A stretch of 32,041 nucleotides of DNA from JANQKX01 sp039028695 (lineage in GTDB: Bacteria; Pseudomonadota; Alphaproteobacteria; Kiloniellales; Kiloniellaceae). The stretch covers positions 1 to 32,041 of the forward strand of contig JBCCHN010000050.1 in the NCBI GenBank assembly GCA_039028695.1, given 5' to 3'. The position numbers were made by a program, and so were the translations under genes. The notes below the pieces were generated by a model. It was not told where the DNA came from, ran no database searches, and saw only the letters and a program-made list of their open reading frames with translations. This document shows positions 15,010-22,639 of the stretch, piece by piece; the first letter of the stretch is position 1, and every line of letters starts with the position of its first letter.

Positions 15010-15540
15010 TCAGTTGGTCAAATCCGTCCCACTTTCCTGGGGCAACCTCCTGCCCTGACGCCACTCCCACGGCATCACAAAGTCGCCGCGCCAAAGGCCT
15101 CTCTCAGCCTCTCTCGCATTCAACTGGATGGCGCGGTAACGCTGTCCCGTCTTGGGATGGGCCATGGCCCAACCCGTATCGGCCATGCCTTTGGATAGGT
15201 CATATCCGTTAGCCGTACAACGCGCCACGACGGCTTCATCGTTATCGACTTGCTCAGACTGGACGGTATATAAATCCCGCACGGCTCGGCATCTTATTTG
15301 ACTTTCCGAGATCATGTCGGTCAAAGCGTCCTTAGCGATCTGGCCACAGGGAAAGAGGCGATTCCGAAATATGCAGTACTGATCCATTTCAGGCGCATCA
15401 ACCCCATACAATCGATATACAGACCCGTCTAGTGACAGAGTCTCTCCATCAAAAACCTGAACCTCCTGCGCCATGGCGGCGCCTGAAGGCGCGCTCATGC
15501 TGATAGACAGGGTCGTCAGTATAATGATCAAGTCTCGCAT
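15010..15540 (-). CDS. secreted thermonuclease-family (SNase-like) protein with altered active site
   Basis: 176 residues. A signal peptide covers residues 1-24 (hydrophobic LIIILTTLSI, end AMA before QE). The staphylococcal-nuclease core follows: VFDGETLSLDG (29-39), VYRLYGVDAPE with Arg43, Asp48 and Glu51 matching the catalytic Arg35, Asp40 and Glu43, then PCGQIAKDAL, ARCTANGYDLSKGMADTGWAMA and NAREAERGLWRGDF. The usual DRYGR motif that supplies the second catalytic Arg is DNDEA (99-103) here, so nuclease activity is doubtful. Four extra cysteines fit a periplasmic protein. An alternative start lies three codons upstream at 15549. It diverges from the nucleotidyltransferase gene. Confidence 0.82.
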   Translation of the reverse strand: MRDLIIILTTLSISMSAPSGAAMAQEVQVFDGETLSLDGSVYRLYGVDAPEMDQYCIFRNRLFPCGQIAKDALTDMISESQIRCRAVRDLYTVQSEQVDNDEAVVARCTANGYDLSKGMADTGWAMAHPKTGQRYRAIQLNAREAERGLWRGDFVMPWEWRQGRRLPQESGTDLTN

Positions 15541-15625
15541 ATGGACCATTCGAAGCAGACGTTCTGTTACATTGGTGTGGCCGAATCAGCTGCCATTGCA
15601 TCCAGAGCATACTATCATCATTCCC

Positions 15626-16192
15626 ATGATACCCCTCTCAAATGACCGCGATCTCTTGACCCTCTTGCAAAGTTCTGCCTGGCACATGACCGCCCTTAGG
15701 GTAGCCGCGGCAATGAAGCTGCCCGACTGTTGGATTGGCGCCGGTTTCGTCCGCGCGCCGGTATGGGATGCCCTGCATGGCTTCGACAGACCAACGCCCC
15801 TTTCGGATTTGGATGTCATCTACTTCGACCGGGAAGTGGCAACACCAGAAAGGGATGAAACTCTTGAACAAGAGCTTCGCGCAAGAGCACCCTGTTATCC
15901 TTGGTCCGTGCGCAATCAAGCCCGCATGCATCGACGCAACGGAGACCGGCCCTATCGGTCAACTGCAGATGCCTTATGTCATTGGTTGGAAACACCCACG
16001 GCCGTGGCCGTGCGCCTGGCCTCAGACGGTCAACTGGAGCTTTTGGCGCCCCTGGGACTGGCCGACCTTTTAGCACTGCGCCTTAGGCCAACGCCCCATG
16101 CGCGCCAACGCCGCTTGGCAGCCTATCAGGAGCGCCTGGCCCAAAAACCCTGGCGTCACCAATGGCCCCGCCTACAAATCGATGACGGGTGA
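15626..16192 (+). CDS. nucleotidyltransferase family protein (DUF925/NTP_transf_6)
   Basis: 188 residues. The family pattern is clear: an N-terminal helix, CWIGAGFVRAPVWDALHG (35-52), LSDLDVIYFD (59-68) with the metal-binding Asp61 and Asp63 of a nucleotidyltransferase fold, WSVRNQARMH, and a C-terminal DLLALRLRPTP region. The substrate of this widespread family is unknown. I chose ATG 15626 because the homologous part starts there; the longer in-frame extension overlaps the divergent nuclease gene. Its stop TGA abuts the pheT stop so that the two read a shared TGATCA palindrome. Confidence 0.85.
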   Translation: MIPLSNDRDLLTLLQSSAWHMTALRVAAAMKLPDCWIGAGFVRAPVWDALHGFDRPTPLSDLDVIYFDREVATPERDETLEQELRARAPCYPWSVRNQARMHRRNGDRPYRSTADALCHWLETPTAVAVRLASDGQLELLAPLGLADLLALRLRPTPHARQRRLAAYQERLAQKPWRHQWPRLQIDDG

Positions 16193-18604
16193 TCAGCTTC
16201 GCAAGGATCCGCCCGTGGCCTTTTCCACCTGGGCGATAACCTTGGCGGAGACCGCATCAATCTCCTCATCGGTCATGGTCCCCTTGGTGGGCTGCAAGGT
16301 CACGGCAATGGCGAGGGATTTGTGTCCCGGCTCAACGCCTTTACCGCTGTAGCTGTCAAAGAGATCCACAGCGGTGATCAGCGCCTTGTCCGCACCTTTG
16401 GCCGCCCGCACCACCTTTTCCGCCGACACAGCCTGATCCACCAGAAAGGCGAAGTCACGGCTGACCGGCTGGAAGGGCGATAGATCCACGGCCGGGCGCA
16501 GCTTGCCGCCCTTACTCTTAGGCTGGGGCACACGCTCAATGAAAGCTTCGAAGGCCACCGCGCCGCTTTTCAGATCCAGGGCCCGCAGGACTTTGGGATG
16601 CACCTCGCCGAAATAAGCCAAGATATTGGGACCCAACCGCAGCGCGCCGGAGCGCCCTGGGTGATACCAGCCCGGCGCTCCCTCGCCATCGACCTGCAAG
16701 TTGTCAACCGGTGCGCCACAGGCGGCCAGAACCGCCAGAGCGTCGCTCTTGGCATCAAAGGCGTCCAGGGCCCGCTGCCCGCCACTCCAATGGCGCGGCG
16801 CGGCTTGTCCCGCCCGAACGCCGGCGGCGACCAGGGATTGCCCTTCGGGACTGTCGTCACGGTATTGCGGCCCCACCTCGAAAAGGGCGCCGTCAGGCAA
16901 GCCCCGGTCCTGGTTACGCGCCGCCGCGCCGACCAGATTGGGCAGCACCGAGGGACGCATCACATCCAGGTCCGCCGAGATGGGATTCACCAAGCGAAGG
17001 GCTGCCGGAATTTCTCCAAACAGCGCCGCCACCTGGCCGGATAAGAACGAATAGGTTACCGCCTCGGTCATGCCCCGCCAGGTCAACGCCATGCGCGCCG
17101 CATTCCGGCGGCGCTGAACCGGGGTCAGCGCCCCATGAGGCAAATCGCTTGCCCGCGCCAAAGGGGTTTGGGGAATAGCATCAAAGCCGTGGATGCGCAT
17201 CACCTCTTCGACCAAGCAGGCCTCACACTCCACGTCCGGGCGCCAAGATGGCACGGTCACGGAAAATCTGGCGTCCTCAGTACTTACCGCAAAGCCGAGC
17301 CGCTCGAGAATGTCCGATTGTTCGGCCGTTGAAATGTCCACACCGCCAAGACTCAGGGTCCGCTCGGGGCGATAGCTGATCTGGCGCGGGGCCTTGGGAT
17401 TCTCACCGGCGGTTACCACTTCCGAGGCCTCACCGCCGCAGAGCTCCAAAATCAAGCGGGCACCGACCTCGACACCCCAGTCCACCGAGTCCGGGTCCAG
17501 GCCCCGCTCGAAGCGGTAGCGGGCATCGGAATGAATGCCCAGGCGACGCCCGGTGGAGGCCACCCGGTCCGGGTCGAAGAGCGCCACTTCCAAGAACACA
17601 TTGGTGGTGGTCTCGGAACAACCGGAATTTTCGCCGCCCATAACACCGCCGATGGCATGGGCCGCGGCTTCATCGCCGATGACCGTGTCGGCTCCGCTCA
17701 GTTCATAGCTCTCTCCGTCCAGGGCCAAAACCGCCTCCCCATCCCGGGCCATGCGCATGGTCAGGTCGCCTTGCAGTTTATCGGCATCGAAAACGTGCAG
17801 CGGCCGCCCCAAGTCGAAGGAGACGTAGTTGGTGACATCCACCAGGGCCGAGATGGGCCGCAGACCGATGGCTCGCAGACGCTGTTGCATCCAGGCGGGG
17901 CTGGGACCGTTTTTCACGTTGCGGAAGCTGCGCCCCGCCACATAAGGACAGGCTGTCTGGTGGGCATCGTCGAAGTCCCGGCGCCACTTAATGGGCGAGT
18001 CAAAATTGGCCTCAACCTTGGGGGCATGCAGAGGCTTGAGGGTGCCCAAGCCGGCCGCCGCCAGGTCCCGCGCAACGCCGCGCACACCCAGGCAATCCCC
18101 GCGATTAGGCGTGATGGCAATTTCGATCATGGGATCATCCAACCCCGCCACCGTCGCAAAAGGCGCCCCAAAGGGCGTGTCGGCGGGCAGATCGATGATC
18201 CCATCGTGCTCGTCGGAAATTCCCATCTCCCGTTCCGAGACCAGCATGCCATTGGATTCCTCGCCGCGGATCACGCCGGCCTTAAGGTCCACGCCGGTCC
18301 CGGGGATATAGGAGCCGCTGGGCGCGAAGACCCCGATCATGCCGGTGCGCGCATTGGGGGCGCCGCAGACCACCTGGGTCACACCGTGGATGGACTCTAC
18401 CTGGCAGACCCGCAAGCGATCCGCGTTGGGATGGGGCTTGGCCTCCAGTACCCTGGCCACGGTGAAGGGCGCCAGTTCCTCGGCCTGGTCTTGCACGGCC
18501 TCCACCTCGAGCCCGATCATGGAGAGCTTGTCGGTGATCTCTTTAAGGCTAGCCTCGGTTTCCAGATGATCTTGCAGCCAGCCCAGGGTCAGTTTCATGC
18601 TCAT
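16193..18604 (-). CDS. pheT: phenylalanyl-tRNA synthetase beta subunit
   Basis: 803 residues, normal for the bacterial beta chain of the (alpha-beta)2 enzyme. Domains in order: N-terminal MKLTLGWLQDHL, tRNA-binding OB fold (about 40-150, with PHPNADRLRVCQV), the B3/B4 editing domain (about 215-385, GGVMGGENSGCSE), B5 (about 405-475), the catalytic-like region, and the FDX-ACB anticodon-binding domain (about 708-802). It follows pheS with a 1-bp gap, so co-translation is expected. ATG 18604 and 18598 are both possible starts. It is the last gene of the thrS-to-pheT cluster. Confidence 0.97.
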   Translation of the reverse strand: MSMKLTLGWLQDHLETEASLKEITDKLSMIGLEVEAVQDQAEELAPFTVARVLEAKPHPNADRLRVCQVESIHGVTQVVCGAPNARTGMIGVFAPSGSYIPGTGVDLKAGVIRGEESNGMLVSEREMGISDEHDGIIDLPADTPFGAPFATVAGLDDPMIEIAITPNRGDCLGVRGVARDLAAAGLGTLKPLHAPKVEANFDSPIKWRRDFDDAHQTACPYVAGRSFRNVKNGPSPAWMQQRLRAIGLRPISALVDVTNYVSFDLGRPLHVFDADKLQGDLTMRMARDGEAVLALDGESYELSGADTVIGDEAAAHAIGGVMGGENSGCSETTTNVFLEVALFDPDRVASTGRRLGIHSDARYRFERGLDPDSVDWGVEVGARLILELCGGEASEVVTAGENPKAPRQISYRPERTLSLGGVDISTAEQSDILERLGFAVSTEDARFSVTVPSWRPDVECEACLVEEVMRIHGFDAIPQTPLARASDLPHGALTPVQRRRNAARMALTWRGMTEAVTYSFLSGQVAALFGEIPAALRLVNPISADLDVMRPSVLPNLVGAAARNQDRGLPDGALFEVGPQYRDDSPEGQSLVAAGVRAGQAAPRHWSGGQRALDAFDAKSDALAVLAACGAPVDNLQVDGEGAPGWYHPGRSGALRLGPNILAYFGEVHPKVLRALDLKSGAVAFEAFIERVPQPKSKGGKLRPAVDLSPFQPVSRDFAFLVDQAVSAEKVVRAAKGADKALITAVDLFDSYSGKGVEPGHKSLAIAVTLQPTKGTMTDEEIDAVSAKVIAQVEKATGGSLRS

Positions 18605-18605
18605 G

Positions 18606-19691
18606 TTACAGCCCCCTCACCAAGCTGGGCACCTCGAGCGGCAGGAAACCATAGTGCTTCAGCCACCTGAGGTCCGAATCGAAGAAAGGGCGCAGATCGG
18701 GAATGCCGTATTTCAGCATGGTGATGCGCTCAAGCCCCATGCCGAAGGCAAAGCCCTGATAGACCGTGGAATCGATCCCACAGTTCTCCAGCACCTTGGG
18801 GTGCACCATGCCGCTGCCCAGAATTTCCAGCCAGTCCGAGCCGGCGCCGATCTTCAACTGGCCGCCCTCGCGGCTACAGCCGATGTCCACCTCCGCACTG
18901 GGCTCCGTAAAGGGGAAATATGAGGGGCGAAAGCGCAGGGGCAAATCGTCCACGCCGAAAAATGCCCGGCAAAAGGCGGTCAAGGTTCCTTTCAAGTGGC
19001 CCATATGAGTGGCCTTGTCCACGACCAACCCCTCCACCTGATGGAACATCGGGGAATGGGTGGCGTCATGGTCCGCGCGGAAAGTGCGACCCGGCACGAT
19101 AATGCGAATGGGCGGCATGATGGACTGCATGGTGCGAATTTGCACCGGCGAGGTGTGGGTGCGCAGCACCTTGCGCGCGCCGCTTTCGTCCTCGGGCAGG
19201 TAAAAGGTGTCCATCTCCTGACGGGCGGGATGGTTGGCGGGAATGTTAAGGGCGGTGAAGTTGTGAAAGTCGTCCTCGATATCGGGGCCCTCGGCGACCG
19301 AGAAGCCCATTTCGCCAAAAATCGCCACCAGCTCTTCCCAGGTCTGGCTGATGGGATGAATGCGGCCGACCGGTGCCGGGCGCGCCGGCATAGTCACATC
19401 GATGCGCTCGCTTAAGAGGCGGGCCTCCAGCTCAACATCCTCAAGGGCAGTCTTGCGTGCCTCGATGGCCGAGGTCACGGTATCCTTGACCGTGTTCAAG
19501 GCCTGACCCATGGCCTTGCGCGCATCCGGGGCCAAACCGCCCAGCTTTTTCATCTGCTGAGTGATCTCGCCCTTTTTTCCCAAGGCCTGGATACGGGTGG
19601 TTTCTAGGTTGGCCAGGCTATCCGCAGCCTCGACCTGGGCTACCAGGGACGCTTGCAACTTGTCGAGCTGTTGCCGATCTGAACTTTCCAT
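18606..19691 (-). CDS. pheS: phenylalanyl-tRNA synthetase alpha subunit
   Basis: 361 residues, the catalytic class II synthetase subunit that charges tRNA-Phe. An N-terminal coiled-coil (about 1-100, LGKKGEITQQMKKLGGL) precedes the catalytic core: motif 2 region GRTFRADHDATHSPMFHQVEG and the motif 3 region GMGLERITMLKYGIPDLR near the C-terminus. Phe-binding segments (HPISQTWEEL, FRPSYFPFTEPS) are intact. It lies 193 bp after rplT, with hairpins in that gap, and 1 bp before pheT. Confidence 0.97.
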   Translation of the reverse strand: MESSDRQQLDKLQASLVAQVEAADSLANLETTRIQALGKKGEITQQMKKLGGLAPDARKAMGQALNTVKDTVTSAIEARKTALEDVELEARLLSERIDVTMPARPAPVGRIHPISQTWEELVAIFGEMGFSVAEGPDIEDDFHNFTALNIPANHPARQEMDTFYLPEDESGARKVLRTHTSPVQIRTMQSIMPPIRIIVPGRTFRADHDATHSPMFHQVEGLVVDKATHMGHLKGTLTAFCRAFFGVDDLPLRFRPSYFPFTEPSAEVDIGCSREGGQLKIGAGSDWLEILGSGMVHPKVLENCGIDSTVYQGFAFGMGLERITMLKYGIPDLRPFFDSDLRWLKHYGFLPLEVPSLVRGL

Positions 19692-19884
19692 CGTTTTGTC
19701 CGGCAGTGACTGTCCGGCCTTATTTTTCAGCCGGCAATCACTACCGTTAGGGCGCCCAAGATCAGATTTCCAGGATCATATTCAAGGGGCAAGTTGCAGT
19801 GATGCCCGCTGTATGCTGTGTGGGAGGCGGCCTTCTACCTCAAAGCCGCCTTTAAGAACCTTCCCGCGATTGTGCTTGGGACTT
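19692..19884 (-). promoter_or_regulatory. rplT-pheS intergenic leader with two hairpins
   Basis: Hairpin one is AGGCGGC/GCCGCCT (19825-19851) just after rplT. Hairpin two is AGTGA/TCACT closing CCGGC/GCCGG (19705-19742), ending about 13 nt before the pheS start. Neither has a T-tract and no Phe-rich leader peptide is visible, so an E. coli-like pheM attenuator is not supported. Structured processing or a weak attenuator remains possible. Confidence 0.3.
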
Positions 19885-20250
19885 CTAGGCTTTGCTGGAA
19901 AGAGCGCTCTGCGCCTGATCCGCCAAGGCCTTAAAGGCCTCGGGCTCGCGAATGGCCAGATCTGAGAGAACCTTGCGGTCCAGCTCGATCCCGGCCTTTT
20001 TCATCCCGTTCATAAACTGAGAATAGGTTAAGCCGTGCTGACGGGCCCCAGCATTGATCCGCTGGATCCACAAAGAGCGGAAGGTCCGCTTTTTAACCCG
20101 GCGATCCCGATAGGCGTACTGCAGGCCCTTCTCGACCCGCTCGACGGCCACCCGGAAGACGTTTTTGCCCCGTCCCCGATAGCCTTTGGCCAGCTTCAAA
20201 ACTTTTTTGTGGCGGGCGCGTGCGGTCACGCCCCGTTTGACTCGTGCCAT
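19885..20250 (-). CDS. rplT: 50S ribosomal protein L20
   Basis: 121 residues, basic, family length. MARVKRGVTARARHKKVLKLAKGYRGRGKNVFR-type N-terminus, then RDRRVKKRTFRSLWIQRINAGAR and YSQFMNGMKKAGIELDRKVLSDLA, all hallmark L20 segments. L20 binds 23S rRNA early in assembly, and in E. coli it represses its own operon. It follows rpmI by 12 bp and shares its transcript. Confidence 0.98.
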   Translation of the reverse strand: MARVKRGVTARARHKKVLKLAKGYRGRGKNVFRVAVERVEKGLQYAYRDRRVKKRTFRSLWIQRINAGARQHGLTYSQFMNGMKKAGIELDRKVLSDLAIREPEAFKALADQAQSALSSKA

Positions 20251-20262
20251 GGTGGCGCCTCC

Positions 20263-20466
20263 CTATTTCGCGTTGGGTAAAAAGTTGCGTTTCACAATGC
20301 GCGCGTCGGCATCACACATGATGGTGGTGCCACGGGCAGAGCGAATCATCTTTTGGGGGCGCCGCCGCAACATATGGCGTTTGCAGGCGTAGTTCCGACG
20401 GACCTTGCCGGTCGCGGTCAGACGGAAGCGCTTCTTGGCTCCCGATTTGGTCTTCAGCTTGGGCAT
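20263..20466 (-). CDS. rpmI: 50S ribosomal protein L35
   Basis: 67 residues. MPKLKTKSGAKKRFRLTATGKV and ACKRHMLRRRPQKM are diagnostic of L35. ATG 20466 has AAAAGG upstream at normal spacing; the longer in-frame extension is not coding. It forms a pair with rplT and is preceded by a 253-bp gap after infC that contains a good promoter. Confidence 0.97.
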   Translation of the reverse strand: MPKLKTKSGAKKRFRLTATGKVRRNYACKRHMLRRRPQKMIRSARGTTIMCDADARIVKRNFLPNAK

Positions 20467-20551
20467 TTTGCATCCTTTTGTTAGATAAATGACGACATTC
20501 CAAGCGGCTGGGCATGCCCTTTTCGCCGGACCGCTGGTTTGGAAGAGGCGG

Positions 20552-20580
20552 GTTATAACCAGACCATCATGACATTGCAA
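20552..20580 (-). promoter_or_regulatory. internal promoter for rpmI-rplT (pheST)
   Basis: -35 TTGCAA (20575-20580) and -10 TATAAC (20552-20557) are separated by exactly 17 bp in the infC-rpmI gap. The leader of about 80 nt contains a CTGGTT/AACCAG stem overlapping the -10 and a GGGCATGCCC palindrome (20510-20519). These could be part of an L20 autoregulatory site, as known in E. coli, but that is inference. Confidence 0.45.
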
Positions 20581-20719
20581 GGCTTCTTCACACTCCCGTT
20601 TTTGGGGAGTTATACCACGCCGGCATCCGAGCCTATGAGCGCAGCGGCGATCGCCCCCACTCACGACAACGCGCGGGTAAATTGAAAAGACCGACTGGAT
20701 TTAAAGAGACCGGCCTGGT

Positions 20720-21256
20720 CTAACGGGGCGCCATCACCATGGTCATCTGGCGGCCTTCCAGTTTGGGGAACTGCTCCACCTTGGCCAGGTCCTCCAACTC
20801 ATCGCGCACCTTGTGCAACAGATCCAGACCCAGGTTTTGGTGCACCATCTCGCGCCCACGAAAGCGCATGGTGACCTTGACCTTGTCTCCTTCGCCGATG
20901 AATTTTTGGATTGAGCGCATCTTCACATCGTAGTCATGACTATCGATGTTGGGGCGCATCTTGATTTCCTTGACGTCAATGACCTTTTGCTTCTTGCGCG
21001 CTTCATTCTTTTTCTTCTGCGCTTCGTATTTAAACCGGCCATAGTCAAGGATCTTACAGACCGGCGGGTCGGCCCCTGGGGACACCTCGACCAAATCGAG
21101 GCCCGCGTTCTTGGCGCGTTCGAGACCTTCCTGAGTGGATACGACCCCTATATTATCTCCCGTTTCATCTATCAGTCGGATCGAGGGGACTCCGATTGTT
21201 TCGTTCACACGCGGTCCATCACGCGACGGCGTCTGATCAAAGGGTGGACGTGCTAT
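20720..21256 (-). CDS. infC: translation initiation factor IF-3, initiated at a rare ATA codon
   Basis: 178 residues with the ATA start, close to the 180 of E. coli IF3. The N-domain begins ARPPFDQTPSRDGPRVN then SIRLIDETGDNIGVV; GLDLVEVSPGADPPVCKILDYGRFKYE is diagnostic; the C-domain has KEIKMRPNIDSHDY and VKVTMRFRGREM. IF3 binds the 30S subunit and rejects non-canonical start codons. The frame upstream of GTG 21208 stays open and keeps family sequence back to ATA 21254-21256, with TAA two codons further and no ATG, GTG or TTG in between. Use of a poor start is the known self-regulation device of infC. The GTG at 21208 would remove 16 conserved residues. Confidence 0.95.
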   Translation of the reverse strand: MARPPFDQTPSRDGPRVNETIGVPSIRLIDETGDNIGVVSTQEGLERAKNAGLDLVEVSPGADPPVCKILDYGRFKYEAQKKKNEARKKQKVIDVKEIKMRPNIDSHDYDVKMRSIQKFIGEGDKVKVTMRFRGREMVHQNLGLDLLHKVRDELEDLAKVEQFPKLEGRQMTMVMAPR

Positions 21257-21270
21257 GAGTTAAGCTCCTT
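21254..21270 (-). promoter_or_regulatory. infC ribosome-binding site and ATA start codon
   Basis: AAGGAG (21265-21270) is followed by eight bases and then ATA at 21256-21254. The strong site, optimal spacing and conserved downstream residues decide the start. GTG 21208 has no comparable site at the right distance. Confidence 0.8.
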
Positions 21271-21430
21271 TCGTCAATCACAAACAACACCAACAGCTTA
21301 CCACGTTACGGCGCTGTCGGCGAGTCCACAGTTGATTTGCCACAAAAACCGGCCCATTTGGACCCCTTCGACCCCTCATACGTCGGCATGGTAAAGAACT
21401 CAATAACAAAGCGTGGGGGCCGTTAAGAAA

Positions 21431-22615
21431 TCACGCCGGATCGCCAAAGCGGGCCAAACGCGCAATCGTTTCATCAATTTCCGTTGGCTTGGCGTTGGCA
21501 AAGGCGAGACGGATATAAGGATCCTGATCGCGCCCAAAAAAGGATCCGGGCCAGGTCAAAACCGATTGCTCCATGAGGAGTCGCCGAGACACCTCGATCG
21601 AGGCCTGCCCACCCAAGGGGTGGCGCAAGTAAGCGAAAAAGGCCCCGCGAGACACCATCTGAAAAGCCGGCTTATGTTTGGCCACAGCTCGGTCCAACAG
21701 CTTTATCCGCGCTAGGAGGTCTTGGCGTTTGTGTTCCCGCCAATCGCCCAGCTCCGTCAAGCCGAACAGGGCCGCCTCTTGGCCCACACGGGGCGCGCAA
21801 ATGTTCAAGGTGTCGGCAATCTTGGCCACCGCCTGGATAAAGCGCGGCCCGGCCGCAATCGATCCGGTCCGATATCCGGTTAGGCTATAGACCTTGGAAA
21901 AGCTATAGAGCTGAACAAAAACGTCACCCCAGTCCGGCTCGGCGAAAAGGCTGTGTGCCGGCCCATCGCCCGGCAGAAAATCCTTGTAGGTCTCGTCCAC
22001 AACGAGGGCCAGGTCGTGCTGGCGGGCCAAATCATAAAAGGCCTTTAAGCGGGCAGGCTCGTAAATGGTACCGGTCGGATTGTTGGGAGAGATCAAGACA
22101 ATGGCGCGGGTTCGCTCGGTGATCAGCGCGGCGGCATCAGCGGGCTCGGGGACCATACCTTCCCCTCGTTCGCGGCAAGCCAGGCGACGCACGCCAATGC
22201 CCTGCATGTCGAACCACATCTCGTGATTAAAATAAAATGGCTCGGGCAGGATGACCTCATCGCCGGGGCTGGCCAGGGCTAAGATCGCCATGCAAAAGGC
22301 GTGATTGCCGCCGCAGGTGATGGCCACCGACTCTTCGCCGATAGGCGCATCGTAACCTTTGGCGAGGTCCAACGCTAAGGCATCGCGCAGTTTGGGCAAA
22401 CCCAGAATTGGAGTATAAAAAGCACTCTCGGCCTGGCGCACCACCTCGGCCAAATGCTCCCTAAGGACTTCAGCCGGCGGGTAATTGGGCACGGCTTGCG
22501 CCGCGTCGATGAGTGGCAAATCCGGGTTGGCCAAGCCTTCCTTGATCCAGCGCGCGGTCTCGCCCGTGGGAGGTTCACTCACCGCCGCGACATGCCTATT
22601 GAGCTGAAAGGTCAC
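21431..22615 (-). CDS. PLP-dependent aminotransferase, class I/II
   Basis: 394-residue fold-type I aminotransferase. Substrate/PLP motifs: CGGNHAFCMA (101-110), SPNNPTG with Asn179, DETY with Asp207 and Tyr210, SFSKVYSLTGYRTG with Schiff-base Lys241 and phosphate-binding Arg249, and a carboxylate-binding Arg in DPYIRLAF near the C-terminus. All catalytic residues are present. It lies 24 bp after thrS and 174 bp before infC on the same strand, so it probably shares the thrS transcript. The amino-acid substrate cannot be deduced. Its insertion between thrS and infC departs from the E. coli order. Confidence 0.9.
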   Translation of the reverse strand: MTFQLNRHVAAVSEPPTGETARWIKEGLANPDLPLIDAAQAVPNYPPAEVLREHLAEVVRQAESAFYTPILGLPKLRDALALDLAKGYDAPIGEESVAITCGGNHAFCMAILALASPGDEVILPEPFYFNHEMWFDMQGIGVRRLACRERGEGMVPEPADAAALITERTRAIVLISPNNPTGTIYEPARLKAFYDLARQHDLALVVDETYKDFLPGDGPAHSLFAEPDWGDVFVQLYSFSKVYSLTGYRTGSIAAGPRFIQAVAKIADTLNICAPRVGQEAALFGLTELGDWREHKRQDLLARIKLLDRAVAKHKPAFQMVSRGAFFAYLRHPLGGQASIEVSRRLLMEQSVLTWPGSFFGRDQDPYIRLAFANAKPTEIDETIARLARFGDPA

Positions 22616-22639
22616 AACCGGCCCGCCTACTCGAGAGTT

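Noticed and set aside
19692..19884. Phe-rich leader peptide (pheM-like) before pheS
   Set aside because: No short frame with clustered Phe codons is present.
20720..21256. Possible frameshift at the infC N-terminus
   Set aside because: Rereading the bases around 21205-21215 shows one continuous frame from ATA into the conserved body.
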